A stretch of 46,749 nucleotides of DNA. Source: an uncultured Alphaproteobacteria bacterium. GTDB taxonomy: Bacteria > Pseudomonadota > Alphaproteobacteria > RF32 > CAG-239. Location of the stretch: assembly GCA_934248075.1 (NCBI GenBank), contig CAKQKH010000010.1:1-46749 (forward strand), in the 5' to 3' direction. How positions within the stretch are numbered: the stretch's first letter is position 1; each line of letters begins with the position of its first letter. The notes under the pieces were generated by a model that did not search any database, had not been told where the DNA came from, and saw only the letters and a program-made list of their open reading frames with translations. The position numbers were made by a program, and so were the translations under genes. This document shows positions 24,351-32,014 of this stretch, one piece after another.

Positions 24351-26156
24351 TTACTCCTCACCCTGCGCCGCCAGCAAAGCATCGCGTTCTTTTTTGAGAG
24401 ATTCATAGCGGTTATACGCTTCTTCCGAAAACGAGTCGCCGGTTTCTATTTTCAGCATGCAATCTCTGATATCTTTTTCCAACTGCCGCAATTGGACTTC
24501 CACCATTCGCTGCTCCAAATTATGCCGCATCTTGATAATATCCGGACATTGGCGGTGCAACATCTTGACTTCGACATGATTTTTAAGGGTCTCGGCAAAA
24601 CCTTTATCGCGCAACATCTGTTGCAAAGCCTCGCTGTCGGCAATTTTCACCTCATCATGCACCAAACCCAACATTGTTTCATACAACTCGCGCAATTTGG
24701 CAGACTCGATAGTAAAATCGAGTAATTTTTCCTCATACTCTTCAATCAACTGCGGATAACAAATCAGCGCCGAAATTATATATTCAGCCACCAAGTCATC
24801 TAGATCAGTACGCGCGCTGGCGGCCAAAGAGATTGTGGTTTTTGGCTCTTTACCGCGTTTGGCATACTCATTTTGAGGTCGCCATGAACCGCGGCCGATT
24901 TCATGATAGATTTTATTTTTCATATCCTGAGCATAGTATCCGCGCACTGACTCATCAGTAATTTTGGCAACTTCTTCGCGAATATTTTTTTCCAGCAACG
25001 CTTTTTGTTCGGGGGTATTCAAGGGCAAGCCCTCTACATTTTTGCGCCACAACAAGTCCTTAAGCGGCACAGTATCGCTTATCACCTTCAAAAACTCTTC
25101 TTGTCCGCGCGCTTTTAAGAATTCATCAGGATCAAGTTTGTCCGGCAAAAAGGCATATTTCAGTGAGAATCCTGGTTTTAAGATTGGCAACACTCGATCA
25201 ACCGATCTGATTGCCGCCCGCACACCGGCGCTATCACCGTCAAAACAACAGGTAGGCTCCGGCACCACTTTCCAGGCCTCGGCAATTTGATCTTCGGTCA
25301 GAGCCGTTCCCAAAGGCGCAACCGCGTAATGAATACCGTATTTATCCATGGCAATCACGTCCATATAGCCCTCGCAAATAATCATTGCTTTGGCATCATA
25401 ACCGGCATCTCGGGCGTTATTGAGGTTATACAGCACTTTGCGTTTGTTAAATATCGGCGTCTCCGGCGAGTTCAGATATTTGGGCTGACTGCCGTCCATC
25501 ACCCGCCCGCCAAAAGCAATCACTTTGCCGCGTTTGTCAATAATCGGTATCATCACTCGGTTACGGAAAAAATCATGCGAACGCCGCCCCTCGGGAATAG
25601 CCAGCAACCCCAGTTCGGCCATTTCCGCCTCTGTCACTCCTTTGGAGGTCAATTGTGCTTTTAGGCCGTTGTTATTAGGAGCATAACCCATACGGAATTT
25701 TGAGATTATATCATTATCAAAACCGCGGCCATAAAGGTAGTTAAGCGCCTCCTGCCCCGCGGTCAAACGCAGATTTTTCTCAAAAAATTTGCAGGCCATT
25801 TCCATAATGTCATAAGCCGAGTTGCGTTTTTCCACCTGCTCTTTGCTTTCATGGGTGAGCTTGGGCAACTCCATACCGACCTTGTGGCCGAGTTTCTCCA
25901 CCGCGTCAATAAAACTCAAACCATTGGCGTCCATTTCAAACTTGATGATATCGCCATGAGCGCCGCAACCGAAGCAATGATAAAAACCTTTGGCCTCATT
26001 AACCGTAAAAGACGGAGTTTTTTCATTATGAAACGGACACAAACCGGTATATTCCCTGCCCTTGCGGGTGAGCTTGACTTTTTGCCCCACCACATCGGCA
26101 ATGGAAATTTTTGCTCGCAATTCGTCGCAAAATCTTTGTAAATCGGTTGTTGACAT
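24351..26156 (-). CDS. dnaG: DNA primase
   Basis: Makes RNA primers at the replication fork. The start at 26156 (MSTTDLQRFCDEL) fits the family; the frame extends 27 codons up without support. The 601 residues show the zinc-binding domain (CPFHNEKTPSF ... CFGCGAHGD), the RNA polymerase core (YLYGRGFDNDIISKF; RNRVMIPIID; VIAFGGRVMDGSQPKYLNSPET), the TOPRIM fold (IICEGYMDVIAMDKYGI; CFDGDSAG) and a helical C-terminal helicase-binding region (about 440-601). It is followed by rpoD, as in the macromolecular-synthesis operon. A terminator (26236-26290) lies upstream, so dnaG must have its own promoter or depend on readthrough. Confidence 0.97.
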   Translation of the reverse strand: MSTTDLQRFCDELRAKISIADVVGQKVKLTRKGREYTGLCPFHNEKTPSFTVNEAKGFYHCFGCGAHGDIIKFEMDANGLSFIDAVEKLGHKVGMELPKLTHESKEQVEKRNSAYDIMEMACKFFEKNLRLTAGQEALNYLYGRGFDNDIISKFRMGYAPNNNGLKAQLTSKGVTEAEMAELGLLAIPEGRRSHDFFRNRVMIPIIDKRGKVIAFGGRVMDGSQPKYLNSPETPIFNKRKVLYNLNNARDAGYDAKAMIICEGYMDVIAMDKYGIHYAVAPLGTALTEDQIAEAWKVVPEPTCCFDGDSAGVRAAIRSVDRVLPILKPGFSLKYAFLPDKLDPDEFLKARGQEEFLKVISDTVPLKDLLWRKNVEGLPLNTPEQKALLEKNIREEVAKITDESVRGYYAQDMKNKIYHEIGRGSWRPQNEYAKRGKEPKTTISLAASARTDLDDLVAEYIISALICYPQLIEEYEEKLLDFTIESAKLRELYETMLGLVHDEVKIADSEALQQMLRDKGFAETLKNHVEVKMLHRQCPDIIKMRHNLEQRMVEVQLRQLEKDIRDCMLKIETGDSFSEEAYNRYESLKKERDALLAAQGEE

Positions 26157-26235
26157 TGTTTCTCGGTTAAATTTGTTTTTTGTTACTTTAGCAACCTGAA
26201 CTTTTCTGTCAAGAGCTGATTGCCAAAACTTAGGC

Positions 26236-26290
26236 AAAAGAAAACGCCGCTTCGCAGACCATCCCTAAGGACTATCCACCAAGCAGCGTT
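26236..26290 (-). terminator. Intrinsic terminator of the 83-aa membrane protein gene
   Basis: On the minus strand AACGCTGCTT pairs with AAGCGGCGTT (one wobble) around a ~28-nt loop, followed by TTCTTTT. It lies between the small membrane gene and dnaG. Confidence 0.75.
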
Positions 26291-26295
26291 ATATT

Positions 26296-26547
26296 TTACA
26301 AGAGGACTATAGCTAAAGCATATATGGCTCCAGCTATGACATATATCATGTCCTCTTTCTTTAGCTCTCTCACCGTTTTCACAGCAAGAGTGATTTCAAC
26401 AGCTACAACCATTGCCCAACCAGCAACAGGAGCTATTTTAATCAAAGCCAAGGTCGGGTATGCGAGCATTACTGCCACTACCCCAACTAAGGCCAATAAA
26501 GAAAAAAGAAGACCAAGCCATAGTGTCCTCTCTATGATTTTTTTCAT
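26296..26547 (-). CDS. Small integral membrane protein, 83 aa
   Basis: Unrecognised. Three hydrophobic segments are visible: about 9-31 (LWLGLLFSLLALVGVVAVMLAY), 36-54 (IKIAPVAGWAMVVAVEITL) and 66-83 (DMIYVIAGAIYALAIVLL), separated by a short charged loop (KTVRELKKED). It has its own AT-rich upstream region and terminator and sits between yqeY and dnaG, which are usually adjacent in Alphaproteobacteria, so it looks inserted. Function unknown. Confidence 0.65.
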   Translation of the reverse strand: MKKIIERTLWLGLLFSLLALVGVVAVMLAYPTLALIKIAPVAGWAMVVAVEITLAVKTVRELKKEDMIYVIAGAIYALAIVLL

Positions 26548-26754
26548 ATCTTTCTTTTTTTTATTTAATAAAAAATTTGGTTAATCTGATAATGTTAAAT
26601 TAATGAAAATCAGTTTAACACAATCGGAAAAACCGAATATGAAAACAAAACTTCAATAATAAAAACAAAATAACTAACTCTATTTTTAAGATACCACAAA
26701 TTACCATGGCTGTAAACAATATTTGTCTATTCTACGTTATATTGCACGATTCCG
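26548..26754. other. AT-rich upstream region of the 83-aa membrane protein gene
   Basis: No gene seen. It probably holds the promoter of the small membrane protein gene, but no hexamer pair stands out. Confidence 0.4.
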
Positions 26755-26882
26755 GCAAACTCGAATAGTGGTGTAGATAGAGCGAAAAACAAAGCGGTTG
26801 AAATTCTAGTGTACTTTTGAGGTACATGAATTTCAACCGTTCTGTAGTTTTTTGCTTTAGATGCGCTGCTAGGCGAGTTTGC
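26755..26882 (-). repeat. 3'-end palindromic element, copy C (overlaps the end of yqeY)
   Basis: Outer arms GCAAACTCG/CGAGTTTGC are perfect. The right arm is coding: it is part of the last codons of yqeY, and the conserved CTAG of the element supplies the TAG stop. Inside are GATAGAGC/GCTTTAGA (GA facing AG), then CGGTTGAAATT/AATTTCAACCG and the apical stem GTGTAC/GTACAT around TTTTGAG. Confidence 0.85.
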
Positions 26883-27348
26883 TACCTTCGCCTTCGCCCA
26901 TTATTATAGTTTTAATAAGTACATTAGCCTTTCCCATATCCAACTGTCCGGCATATTTAGCTTTCAAGGCGCCCATAACTTTGCCCATGTCTTTCATGGA
27001 AGATGCGCCGGTTTCGGCAATCACCGCTTTAATTGCGGCGGTCATTTCGGCTTCATTCATTTGTTTGGGCAGAAAACGCTCAATAACCGCGATTTCGGCT
27101 TTTTCTTTGTCAGCCAATTCCGGACGATTGCCGTCAAGATACATTTTGATTGATTCGTTGCGCTGTTTAATCATAGTCTGCATCATCGCCATAAGCTCGG
27201 CATCGGTGGCTTCTTTGGCGCCTTTGCCGCGGGCTTCAACGTCTTTTTCTTTTTGACCGGCAATAATCAGGCGAACGGCGCTGGTAGTGGCGGCATCATG
27301 CGCCAACATGGATTCTTTAAGTGCTTTTTGCAAATCTTCGCGTAACAT
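26869..27348 (-). CDS. yqeY: GatB/YqeY domain protein
   Basis: A stand-alone YqeY protein, a helical fold also found as the tail of GatB; it is thought to bind tRNA but its role is not established. The 159 residues start at MLREDLQKALKESM (ATG at 27348 after an AGGAGAAAATGT site) and show SAVRLIIAGQKEKDVEARGKG, MIKQRNESIKMY, IERFLPKQMNEAEM and MGKVMGALKAKYAGQLDMGK, all typical. The last residues (GSKLA-stop) are encoded inside palindromic copy C. In Alphaproteobacteria this gene normally precedes dnaG and rpoD, as here apart from the inserted small membrane gene. Confidence 0.93.
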   Translation of the reverse strand: MLREDLQKALKESMLAHDAATTSAVRLIIAGQKEKDVEARGKGAKEATDAELMAMMQTMIKQRNESIKMYLDGNRPELADKEKAEIAVIERFLPKQMNEAEMTAAIKAVIAETGASSMKDMGKVMGALKAKYAGQLDMGKANVLIKTIIMGEGEGSKLA

Positions 27349-27418
27349 ACATTTTCTCCTTAAAACAAAATTATTGTTGCTACAATATACTTGCCAGAGC
27401 AAAAAATCAATTATCTTT

Positions 27419-29236
27419 TTAGAAATAGGCGCGCAGCGACAGCATATTTTCTTCGATATCGCGCCCGTAATTTTGTTCATACCTGTATTGCGCGGCCACC
27501 GCCCAATCGGCGTTCAGGCTATACGCGCTCTCAAGTTTATAAATCAGGCGACTGCCGATTTTGGCTGTTGCATAAATTTTCTCAGCTTCCGCCAATATCC
27601 GCCAGCGCCCGAAATCAGCATAAACACCAATTTGCAAACCAGCGCCCAAATATTGGTTTTGCGGCAGAAAACCGCCATATGCGCCATGAACATTGGTCAT
27701 GCCAAAAATCCAAACTCTTTCCGCCACCGCATAAGTGCCGCCGCCGCCGACCGTCAAATTTGCGACATATCCCTCTTTTTCGGTCTGAGGATTAAGCTCG
27801 CGGCCGACATCTGCCAAAATCTGAAAAGACACCGGCGCAAACATCTGATCAATCGGCGAGATTGAGCGAATTCCCAACAGCTCGAATTTTTGCAAAAGAT
27901 ATTTGTCGGAATTATCATAATGCCGCAAAGTTGTATTTAAAAAGTTGATTTCCGCGCCGCGTAAAAATCCGTAATTATCATCAGTCAGAGAATGATAGGC
28001 CGGACGATAAGAAATCTCTTGAAAACTCTCGCCATTGCGCGCCCCTGCTCCCAAGGTCGCCCGCATTGAGTCATGAGCCAGATACGGCGGCTTGCCGTCC
28101 TTGAGTTCTTCGATAGAGCCAACATTTTTAAGAGCGTTGCGCACCCGCAGAGCCGCAAAACTTTGCCGCCGATACTCCTCCAACTCCAACTTGTGCGCCA
28201 CATATTGATATTGAATAAACTGATAAGCGGTTTCCGCCACATTGGCTTTGGCGGTTTCAGACAACCCGTCCATAGTGTAGTTTTGCGTATCCAGCACCTG
28301 ATAATAAGCTTGTTTTTCTTCCTCTGTCATCAAAGCCAACCGATGACGAATTTTATTTTGCCTTGACGGACGATAATTGATGTTTTTAACCAATCCCGAG
28401 GTCTGATAAACCGCCTTTATGGTGTCCAGCGGAATTGTCTGCACCGGAAATTTTTGCGCCAACCTCAAACTCGGCCGCACCGCGTCAAGAGTTTCCATTA
28501 GCATATAAGAGCAGTTGCGAGTAAAAAAGAAATAGCGCGATTGCGTCTGCCCGATTTCCCACAAATGCGCCACAAAAAAGTCCAGCTCTTCAGGCGAAAA
28601 ATCCAGTTGCAGCTCCCAGATATCACGGTTTTCAATATTATTGTATGTATTGATGATGTCATAATAAGGTTTGACCGTGAATCCGCCCCAATACCCTCCG
28701 GTAAGCCCATAAATAGCAAACAAAACACTATTTTCCTGCCCCGCGGTATAAGCTCCGTAATTGGCGCCGTGAGCCAAAAGCTGCGTGCCTTTGCGCGCGG
28801 TATCAATGCGCAACAGCGTGTGTCCGAACAATGATGAAGGATTGTTCATGTAGGCATCGGTAAACAACAATGTTACTCCTGCCGGCCGCAAATCATCATA
28901 AAATTGCTCATATTCCTGACAATGCGGAAACGGCTCAGATATCAGCCCAGCGCGCCGCAACAATTTGTAACGAGCCGGAAACAAGCATTTGCTATTATCA
29001 TCTTTGCCGGCAAACAATGATATTGTCGCCGCAAGTTCAGCTTGTGGATTAACTTTTCCGTCTGTCGCCAAAAAGAAATCCGGAGAATCTACCGTGCTTT
29101 TATAACCATTGCCTTTGGCCTGATAATGCCCCACTGCCAGCCACTCAGGCGAATATGCAAAATCCGCAGCCGCGCCGGCTTCAGCCACAGCGACAAAAAA
29201 ACAGCAAAAACAAACAATCAGACCAAGAAACTTCAT
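27419..29236 (-). CDS. DUF4105 (Lnb N-terminal-like) envelope protein
   Basis: A 605-aa exported protein. A signal peptide (MKFLGLIVCFCCFFVAVAEAGA, cleavage near 22-24) precedes a DUF4105 domain recognisable by LLFTDAYMNNPSSLFGHTLLRID (about 122-145), HGANYGAYT, WELQLDFSPEELDFFVAHLWE and FFFTRNCSYMLMETLD; the NCSY Cys and GHT His are family-conserved and have been proposed as a papain-like catalytic pair. From about 390 to the end the pattern of alternating hydrophobic strands, ending SLRAYF, suggests an outer-membrane beta-barrel-like domain. It lies upstream of yqeY. Substrate unknown. Confidence 0.8.
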   Translation of the reverse strand: MKFLGLIVCFCCFFVAVAEAGAAADFAYSPEWLAVGHYQAKGNGYKSTVDSPDFFLATDGKVNPQAELAATISLFAGKDDNSKCLFPARYKLLRRAGLISEPFPHCQEYEQFYDDLRPAGVTLLFTDAYMNNPSSLFGHTLLRIDTARKGTQLLAHGANYGAYTAGQENSVLFAIYGLTGGYWGGFTVKPYYDIINTYNNIENRDIWELQLDFSPEELDFFVAHLWEIGQTQSRYFFFTRNCSYMLMETLDAVRPSLRLAQKFPVQTIPLDTIKAVYQTSGLVKNINYRPSRQNKIRHRLALMTEEEKQAYYQVLDTQNYTMDGLSETAKANVAETAYQFIQYQYVAHKLELEEYRRQSFAALRVRNALKNVGSIEELKDGKPPYLAHDSMRATLGAGARNGESFQEISYRPAYHSLTDDNYGFLRGAEINFLNTTLRHYDNSDKYLLQKFELLGIRSISPIDQMFAPVSFQILADVGRELNPQTEKEGYVANLTVGGGGTYAVAERVWIFGMTNVHGAYGGFLPQNQYLGAGLQIGVYADFGRWRILAEAEKIYATAKIGSRLIYKLESAYSLNADWAVAAQYRYEQNYGRDIEENMLSLRAYF

Positions 29237-29278
29237 TTTAAACTACAAAAAAGATTTTTTAAATTTTTCATAAAAAGT

Positions 29279-29390
29279 CGGAGAACAGTACAGATAGAGG
29301 CATTTAGAAGGCGAGAAAAATTTTAGTGTACAAAATAGTACATGAATTTTTCGAGACCGAACTAAATGCCTCTAGATGTGCTGTTATTCG
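29279..29390 (-). repeat. 3'-end palindromic element, copy D (in tandem behind copy F)
   Basis: Arms CGGAGAACAG/CTGTTATTCG, then ACA/TGT, GATAGAGGCATTTAG/CTAAATGCCTCTAGA (GA facing AG), then GAAAAATT/AATTTTTC and the apical stem GTGTAC/GTACAT around AAAATA. It follows copy F by 7 nt and is the only copy not next to a stop codon. It lies 42 nt upstream of the DUF4105 start. Confidence 0.85.
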
Positions 29391-29397
29391 TTTTTAT

Positions 29398-29516
29398 AAA
29401 ACTCAGCGTGCGCAAATAATAAGATTTTAGGGTGGCAAAAGCGGAGTGTACAAAATAGCACATGAGCATTTTGCCAACCCGCTAAATCTGTATTAGTTGC
29501 CAGCTAGATGAGTTTT
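29398..29516 (-). repeat. 3'-end palindromic element, copy F (at the DUF3015 gene stop)
   Basis: Arms AAAACTCA/TGAGTTTT abut the stop codon of the DUF3015 gene. Then TAATA/TATTA, AGATTT/AAATCT, GGGT/ACCC, GGCAAAA/TTTTGCC, a GCGGA/GAGCA internal loop and the apical stem GTGTAC/GCACAT around AAAATA. Same subfamily as copy B; where B has GGCGAAA/TTTCGCC, F has GGCAAAA/TTTTGCC, a compensated change. Confidence 0.85.
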
Positions 29517-29968
29517 TATGCCAGAGACATAACTTTAATAGTCAAATCCACAGCATCAACATTTTCGGTGTCAAAGAGATAGGCAAATTGAGCCTGAGCT
29601 TTGGCGCCAAGAGTTTCGCTATCGGTGTTCAGAATACCGGCAAGAGTATCTATGGTTTCACCATGGCCGGCAGCAGAATCCATTGCAAACTGCTCCATAT
29701 TGTTTTCCAAAAAGGCCAATACCATTTTACCGGTGCCGCCGGTGATGCGGCCGTTAGGATCACAACCGGAGGTACCGAAAGTGATACCGAATGTCTGAGA
29801 ACCAAAGGTGCCGTTAGTGGTGGCGGCCAATACCTGAGGGCCGATACCGCTCTGACCGCGCCATGCCATAGAACCCAAACCGCAACCGGTGCTATCCACT
29901 GCCTCGGCCGGAGCAGACGCCAACATGGCGGCGCCAGCCAACAAAGATGCTAAATAAATTTTGTTCAT
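29516..29968 (-). CDS. DUF3015 family exported protein
   Basis: A 150-aa periplasmic protein of unknown role. Start at MNKIYLASLLAGAAML (ATG at 29968, after GGAGACTAATTTA), with a Sec signal peptide cleaved near APAEA. The mature part carries the family features: DSTGCGLGSMAWRGQSG, LAATTNGTFGSQTFGITFGTSGC, GKMVLAFLENNMEQFAMDSAAG and HGETIDTLAGIL. Two cysteines (TGCG and SGCD) could form a disulfide. It is monocistronic and divergent from greA; copies F and D of the palindromic element follow its stop. Confidence 0.88.
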   Translation of the reverse strand: MNKIYLASLLAGAAMLASAPAEAVDSTGCGLGSMAWRGQSGIGPQVLAATTNGTFGSQTFGITFGTSGCDPNGRITGGTGKMVLAFLENNMEQFAMDSAAGHGETIDTLAGILNTDSETLGAKAQAQFAYLFDTENVDAVDLTIKVMSLA

Positions 29969-30073
29969 TAAATTAGTCTCCAAAATAGTTTTAGAACTTA
30001 AAACACAATTAGAGTAATCAGAACTTTATTAAAAGTACACAACAAAGATATATTTTTGCTCATAAAAATTTAC

Positions 30074-30101
30074 TTGATTTATTTTTAATTGGTGCTAGAT
30101 T
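30074..30101 (+). promoter_or_regulatory. Putative greA promoter
   Basis: TTGATT, 16 bp, TAGATT. Transcription would start near 30108, so the leader contains the terminator at 30126-30168. Confidence 0.55.
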
Positions 30102-30125
30102 AACTCACATCAAATAAACGAAAAC

Positions 30126-30168
30126 ACGAGCTGTGATGGAGTTGCCCTCCCTCGCAGTTCGTTTTTTC
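30126..30168 (+). terminator. Intrinsic terminator inside the greA leader (attenuator)
   Basis: ACGAGCTGTGA pairs with TCGCAGTTCGT (11 bp with two G.U), extended by GGAG/CTCC around a small loop, then TTTTTT. The gene to the left is divergent, so on the plus strand the only transcript it can terminate is that of greA, 36 nt before the start codon. Confidence 0.8.
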
Positions 30169-30203
30169 TAACTCTAAAATATTTTTTGCAACAGGTGAGA
30201 AAG

Positions 30204-30677
30204 ATGGAAAAATTCCCTTTGACCAAAGTTGGGTTCGAGGCTCTTGAGCGAGAACTCAAAAACCTAAAAGGCGTAGAGCGCCCTAATATTATTGCCGCCA
30301 TTGATGAGGCTCGTTCTCATGGCGACTTGTCAGAAAACGCCGAATATTCTGCCGCCAAAGAAAAACAGAGCTTTATTGAAGGGCGCATTCAGGATTTGGA
30401 GGCCGTTTTGAGCCGCGCTCAGGTTATTGATGTGGCCAAAGCTCATTATGACGCCGTTCGCTTTGGCGCGACTGTTACCGTTGCTGATGAAGACACTGAT
30501 GAAGAAAAAACTTACCAAATTGTCGGCGATTATGAGGCTGATATTGAAAAAAATAAAATTTCGCTGTCTTCTCCTTTGGCCAAAGCCCTTATTGGCAAAG
30601 AGGTTGGCGACACTGCCGATTATATGGCTCCCGGCGGCCGCAAATCTTTTGAGGTTGTGGAAATTCAATATATTTAA
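30204..30677 (+). CDS. greA: Transcription elongation factor GreA
   Basis: GreA enters the secondary channel of RNA polymerase and stimulates cleavage of backtracked RNA. The 157 residues start at MEKFPLTKVGFEALE (ATG at 30204; AGGTGAGAA site). The N-terminal coiled coil carries the acidic tip GDLSENAEY; the C-terminal FKBP-like domain includes FGATVTVADEDTDEEKTYQIVG and SPLAKALIGKEVGD. The frame extends six codons up without support. The leader holds an intrinsic terminator, which suggests control by termination/antitermination, and a strong terminator follows the gene. Confidence 0.97.
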   Translation: MEKFPLTKVGFEALERELKNLKGVERPNIIAAIDEARSHGDLSENAEYSAAKEKQSFIEGRIQDLEAVLSRAQVIDVAKAHYDAVRFGATVTVADEDTDEEKTYQIVGDYEADIEKNKISLSSPLAKALIGKEVGDTADYMAPGGRKSFEVVEIQYI

Positions 30678-30701
30678 TTTTTGGCAAAAGATGCTTATAT
30701 C

Positions 30702-30729
30702 AAAACCACCCTTCGGGGTGGTTTTTTTT
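30702..30729 (+). terminator. Intrinsic terminator of greA
   Basis: AAAACCACCC / GGGTGGTTTT with a TTCG loop and a long T-run. Only 19 nt separate it from the next start codon, so the Cys-rich gene needs readthrough or a promoter overlapping the terminator. Confidence 0.92.
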
Positions 30730-30747
30730 GCATATATGGAGGTTATT

Positions 30748-30957
30748 ATGGACAAACGAAATTATAATGAACTTTATGAGCATACTTTGGGAAGCTGTGA
30801 CTGTGACGAAGACAACAACTGCGGTTGCACTTTTTATGAGCATACCATCGACTTTATCTGCGACTGCACTCCCGAGCAGGATTGCAACTGTAAAGCCGAA
30901 ACCGAAACCAAAAATAAAACCAAAAAGATTAATAATAAGCTTGCTAAATCTAAGTAA
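30748..30957 (+). CDS. Cysteine-rich mini-protein, possible metal binding
   Basis: A 69-aa protein starting MDKRNYNELYEHTLGSCDC, with a perfect GGAGG ribosome binding site 7 nt upstream. Eight cysteines lie in paired clusters: CDCDEDNNCGC and CDCTPEQDCNC, joined by a linker with YEHT, which also occurs in the N-terminus (LYEHT). The C-terminal ~25 residues are Lys/Thr/Asn-rich and basic. Paired CxC motifs suggest metal or Fe-S binding, or a redox-active thiol protein. trxB starts 43 nt downstream, and co-transcription would link it to thiol chemistry. Family not recognised. Confidence 0.72.
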   Translation: MDKRNYNELYEHTLGSCDCDEDNNCGCTFYEHTIDFICDCTPEQDCNCKAETETKNKTKKINNKLAKSK

Positions 30958-31000
30958 TTTTTTTACAATGCCGGCAAAATAATTTTGCGGAGAATAGATT

Positions 31001-31942
31001 ATGGCTGAATACAAATCCAAAGTTTTGATTATCGGTTCCGGCCCTGCGGGCTACACCGCCGGCATATATGCGGCTCGCGCCGGACACCAAACTGTGTTGG
31101 TTTCCGGAGAACAGATTGGCGGCCAGCTCACCATGACCACCAACATTGAAAATTTTCCCGGTTTTATCCAGCCGATTGCCGGCACCGAGCTAATGGAACA
31201 AATGCGGCAGCAAGCCGTTAATCTCGGGGTGGAAATTGTTGATGACCGAATTGTCGAGGTTGATTTTAAGCAACGTCCGTTTGTCTGCAGCTCAGAAAAT
31301 CATAATCAGTTTTGCGGCGACACCGTAATAATTTGCACCGGCGCTTCCGCTCGCTGGCTTGGCCTTGCCAACGAGGAAAAATTTCGAGGTTTCGGCGTGT
31401 CTGCTTGCGCCACTTGTGACGGATTTTTTTATCGCGGAAAAGATGTCGCGGTCATTGGCGGCGGCAACACTGCGGTGGAAGAAGCCTTATACCTGACCAA
31501 TTTTGCCAAATCTGTAACTCTGATTCATCGGCGGGACAGTCTGCGCGCCGACAAAATAATGCAAGAACGTTTGCAAAAAAACAGCAGTATTCAGATTGAA
31601 TGGAATTCTGTGGTAGAAGATATTTTAGGAACAGCTTCTCCGCGCTCGGTTACCGGTTTGCGGCTCAAAAACGTGCGCACCGATGATACTAAGGATATCA
31701 AAATAGACGGAGTTTTCATCGCCATCGGCCACCACCCCAACACCGATATTTTTCAAGGACAACTGGAACTCAGCAGCGACGGTTATATTCTAACGGCTCC
31801 TGACAGCTGCAAAACCAACATCGCCGGAGTTTTCGCCGCCGGAGACGTGCAGAACCCCATTTTCCGTCAGGCGGTTGTGGCCGCCGGCAGTGGTTGCATC
31901 GCCGCAATGGAAGCTGATAAATTTTTGCAAGAGCAGAAGTAA
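31001..31942 (+). CDS. trxB: Thioredoxin reductase
   Basis: FAD/NADPH enzyme that reduces thioredoxin. The 313 residues carry the N-terminal FAD motif IIGSGPAGYTAGIYAARAG, the redox-active CATC (Cys136 and Cys139), the NADPH motif VIGGGNTAVEEA with HRRDSLRADKIMQ, and the C-terminal FAD motif GVFAAGDVQNPIFRQAVVAAGSG. Length is normal. It follows the Cys-rich mini-protein and is convergent with the ZIP transporter gene. Confidence 0.97.
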   Translation: MAEYKSKVLIIGSGPAGYTAGIYAARAGHQTVLVSGEQIGGQLTMTTNIENFPGFIQPIAGTELMEQMRQQAVNLGVEIVDDRIVEVDFKQRPFVCSSENHNQFCGDTVIICTGASARWLGLANEEKFRGFGVSACATCDGFFYRGKDVAVIGGGNTAVEEALYLTNFAKSVTLIHRRDSLRADKIMQERLQKNSSIQIEWNSVVEDILGTASPRSVTGLRLKNVRTDDTKDIKIDGVFIAIGHHPNTDIFQGQLELSSDGYILTAPDSCKTNIAGVFAAGDVQNPIFRQAVVAAGSGCIAAMEADKFLQEQK

Positions 31943-31962
31943 ATAGCCCCTCGCCCACCTGC

Positions 31963-31985
31963 ACAAACTGCTCTAGACGCGCTGT
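31963..31985 (-). repeat. Relic of the 3'-end palindromic element, copy H (after zip)
   Basis: CTGCACAAACTGCTCTAGACG matches the right half of copies E and G (CTGCGCAAATTGCTCTA). The left half is not recognisable. It has the same orientation as the others and lies about 30 nt beyond the stop of the minus-strand ZIP gene. Confidence 0.6.
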
Positions 31986-32014
31986 TGCGCGGCTTAGCTT
32001 TTGTCAGTTTGCCT

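Noticed and set aside
29279..29516. Copies D and F as ordinary intrinsic terminators
   Set aside because: They are ten times longer than a terminator stem, lack a proper T-run directly after the stem, and a member of the family lies inside the gat operon.
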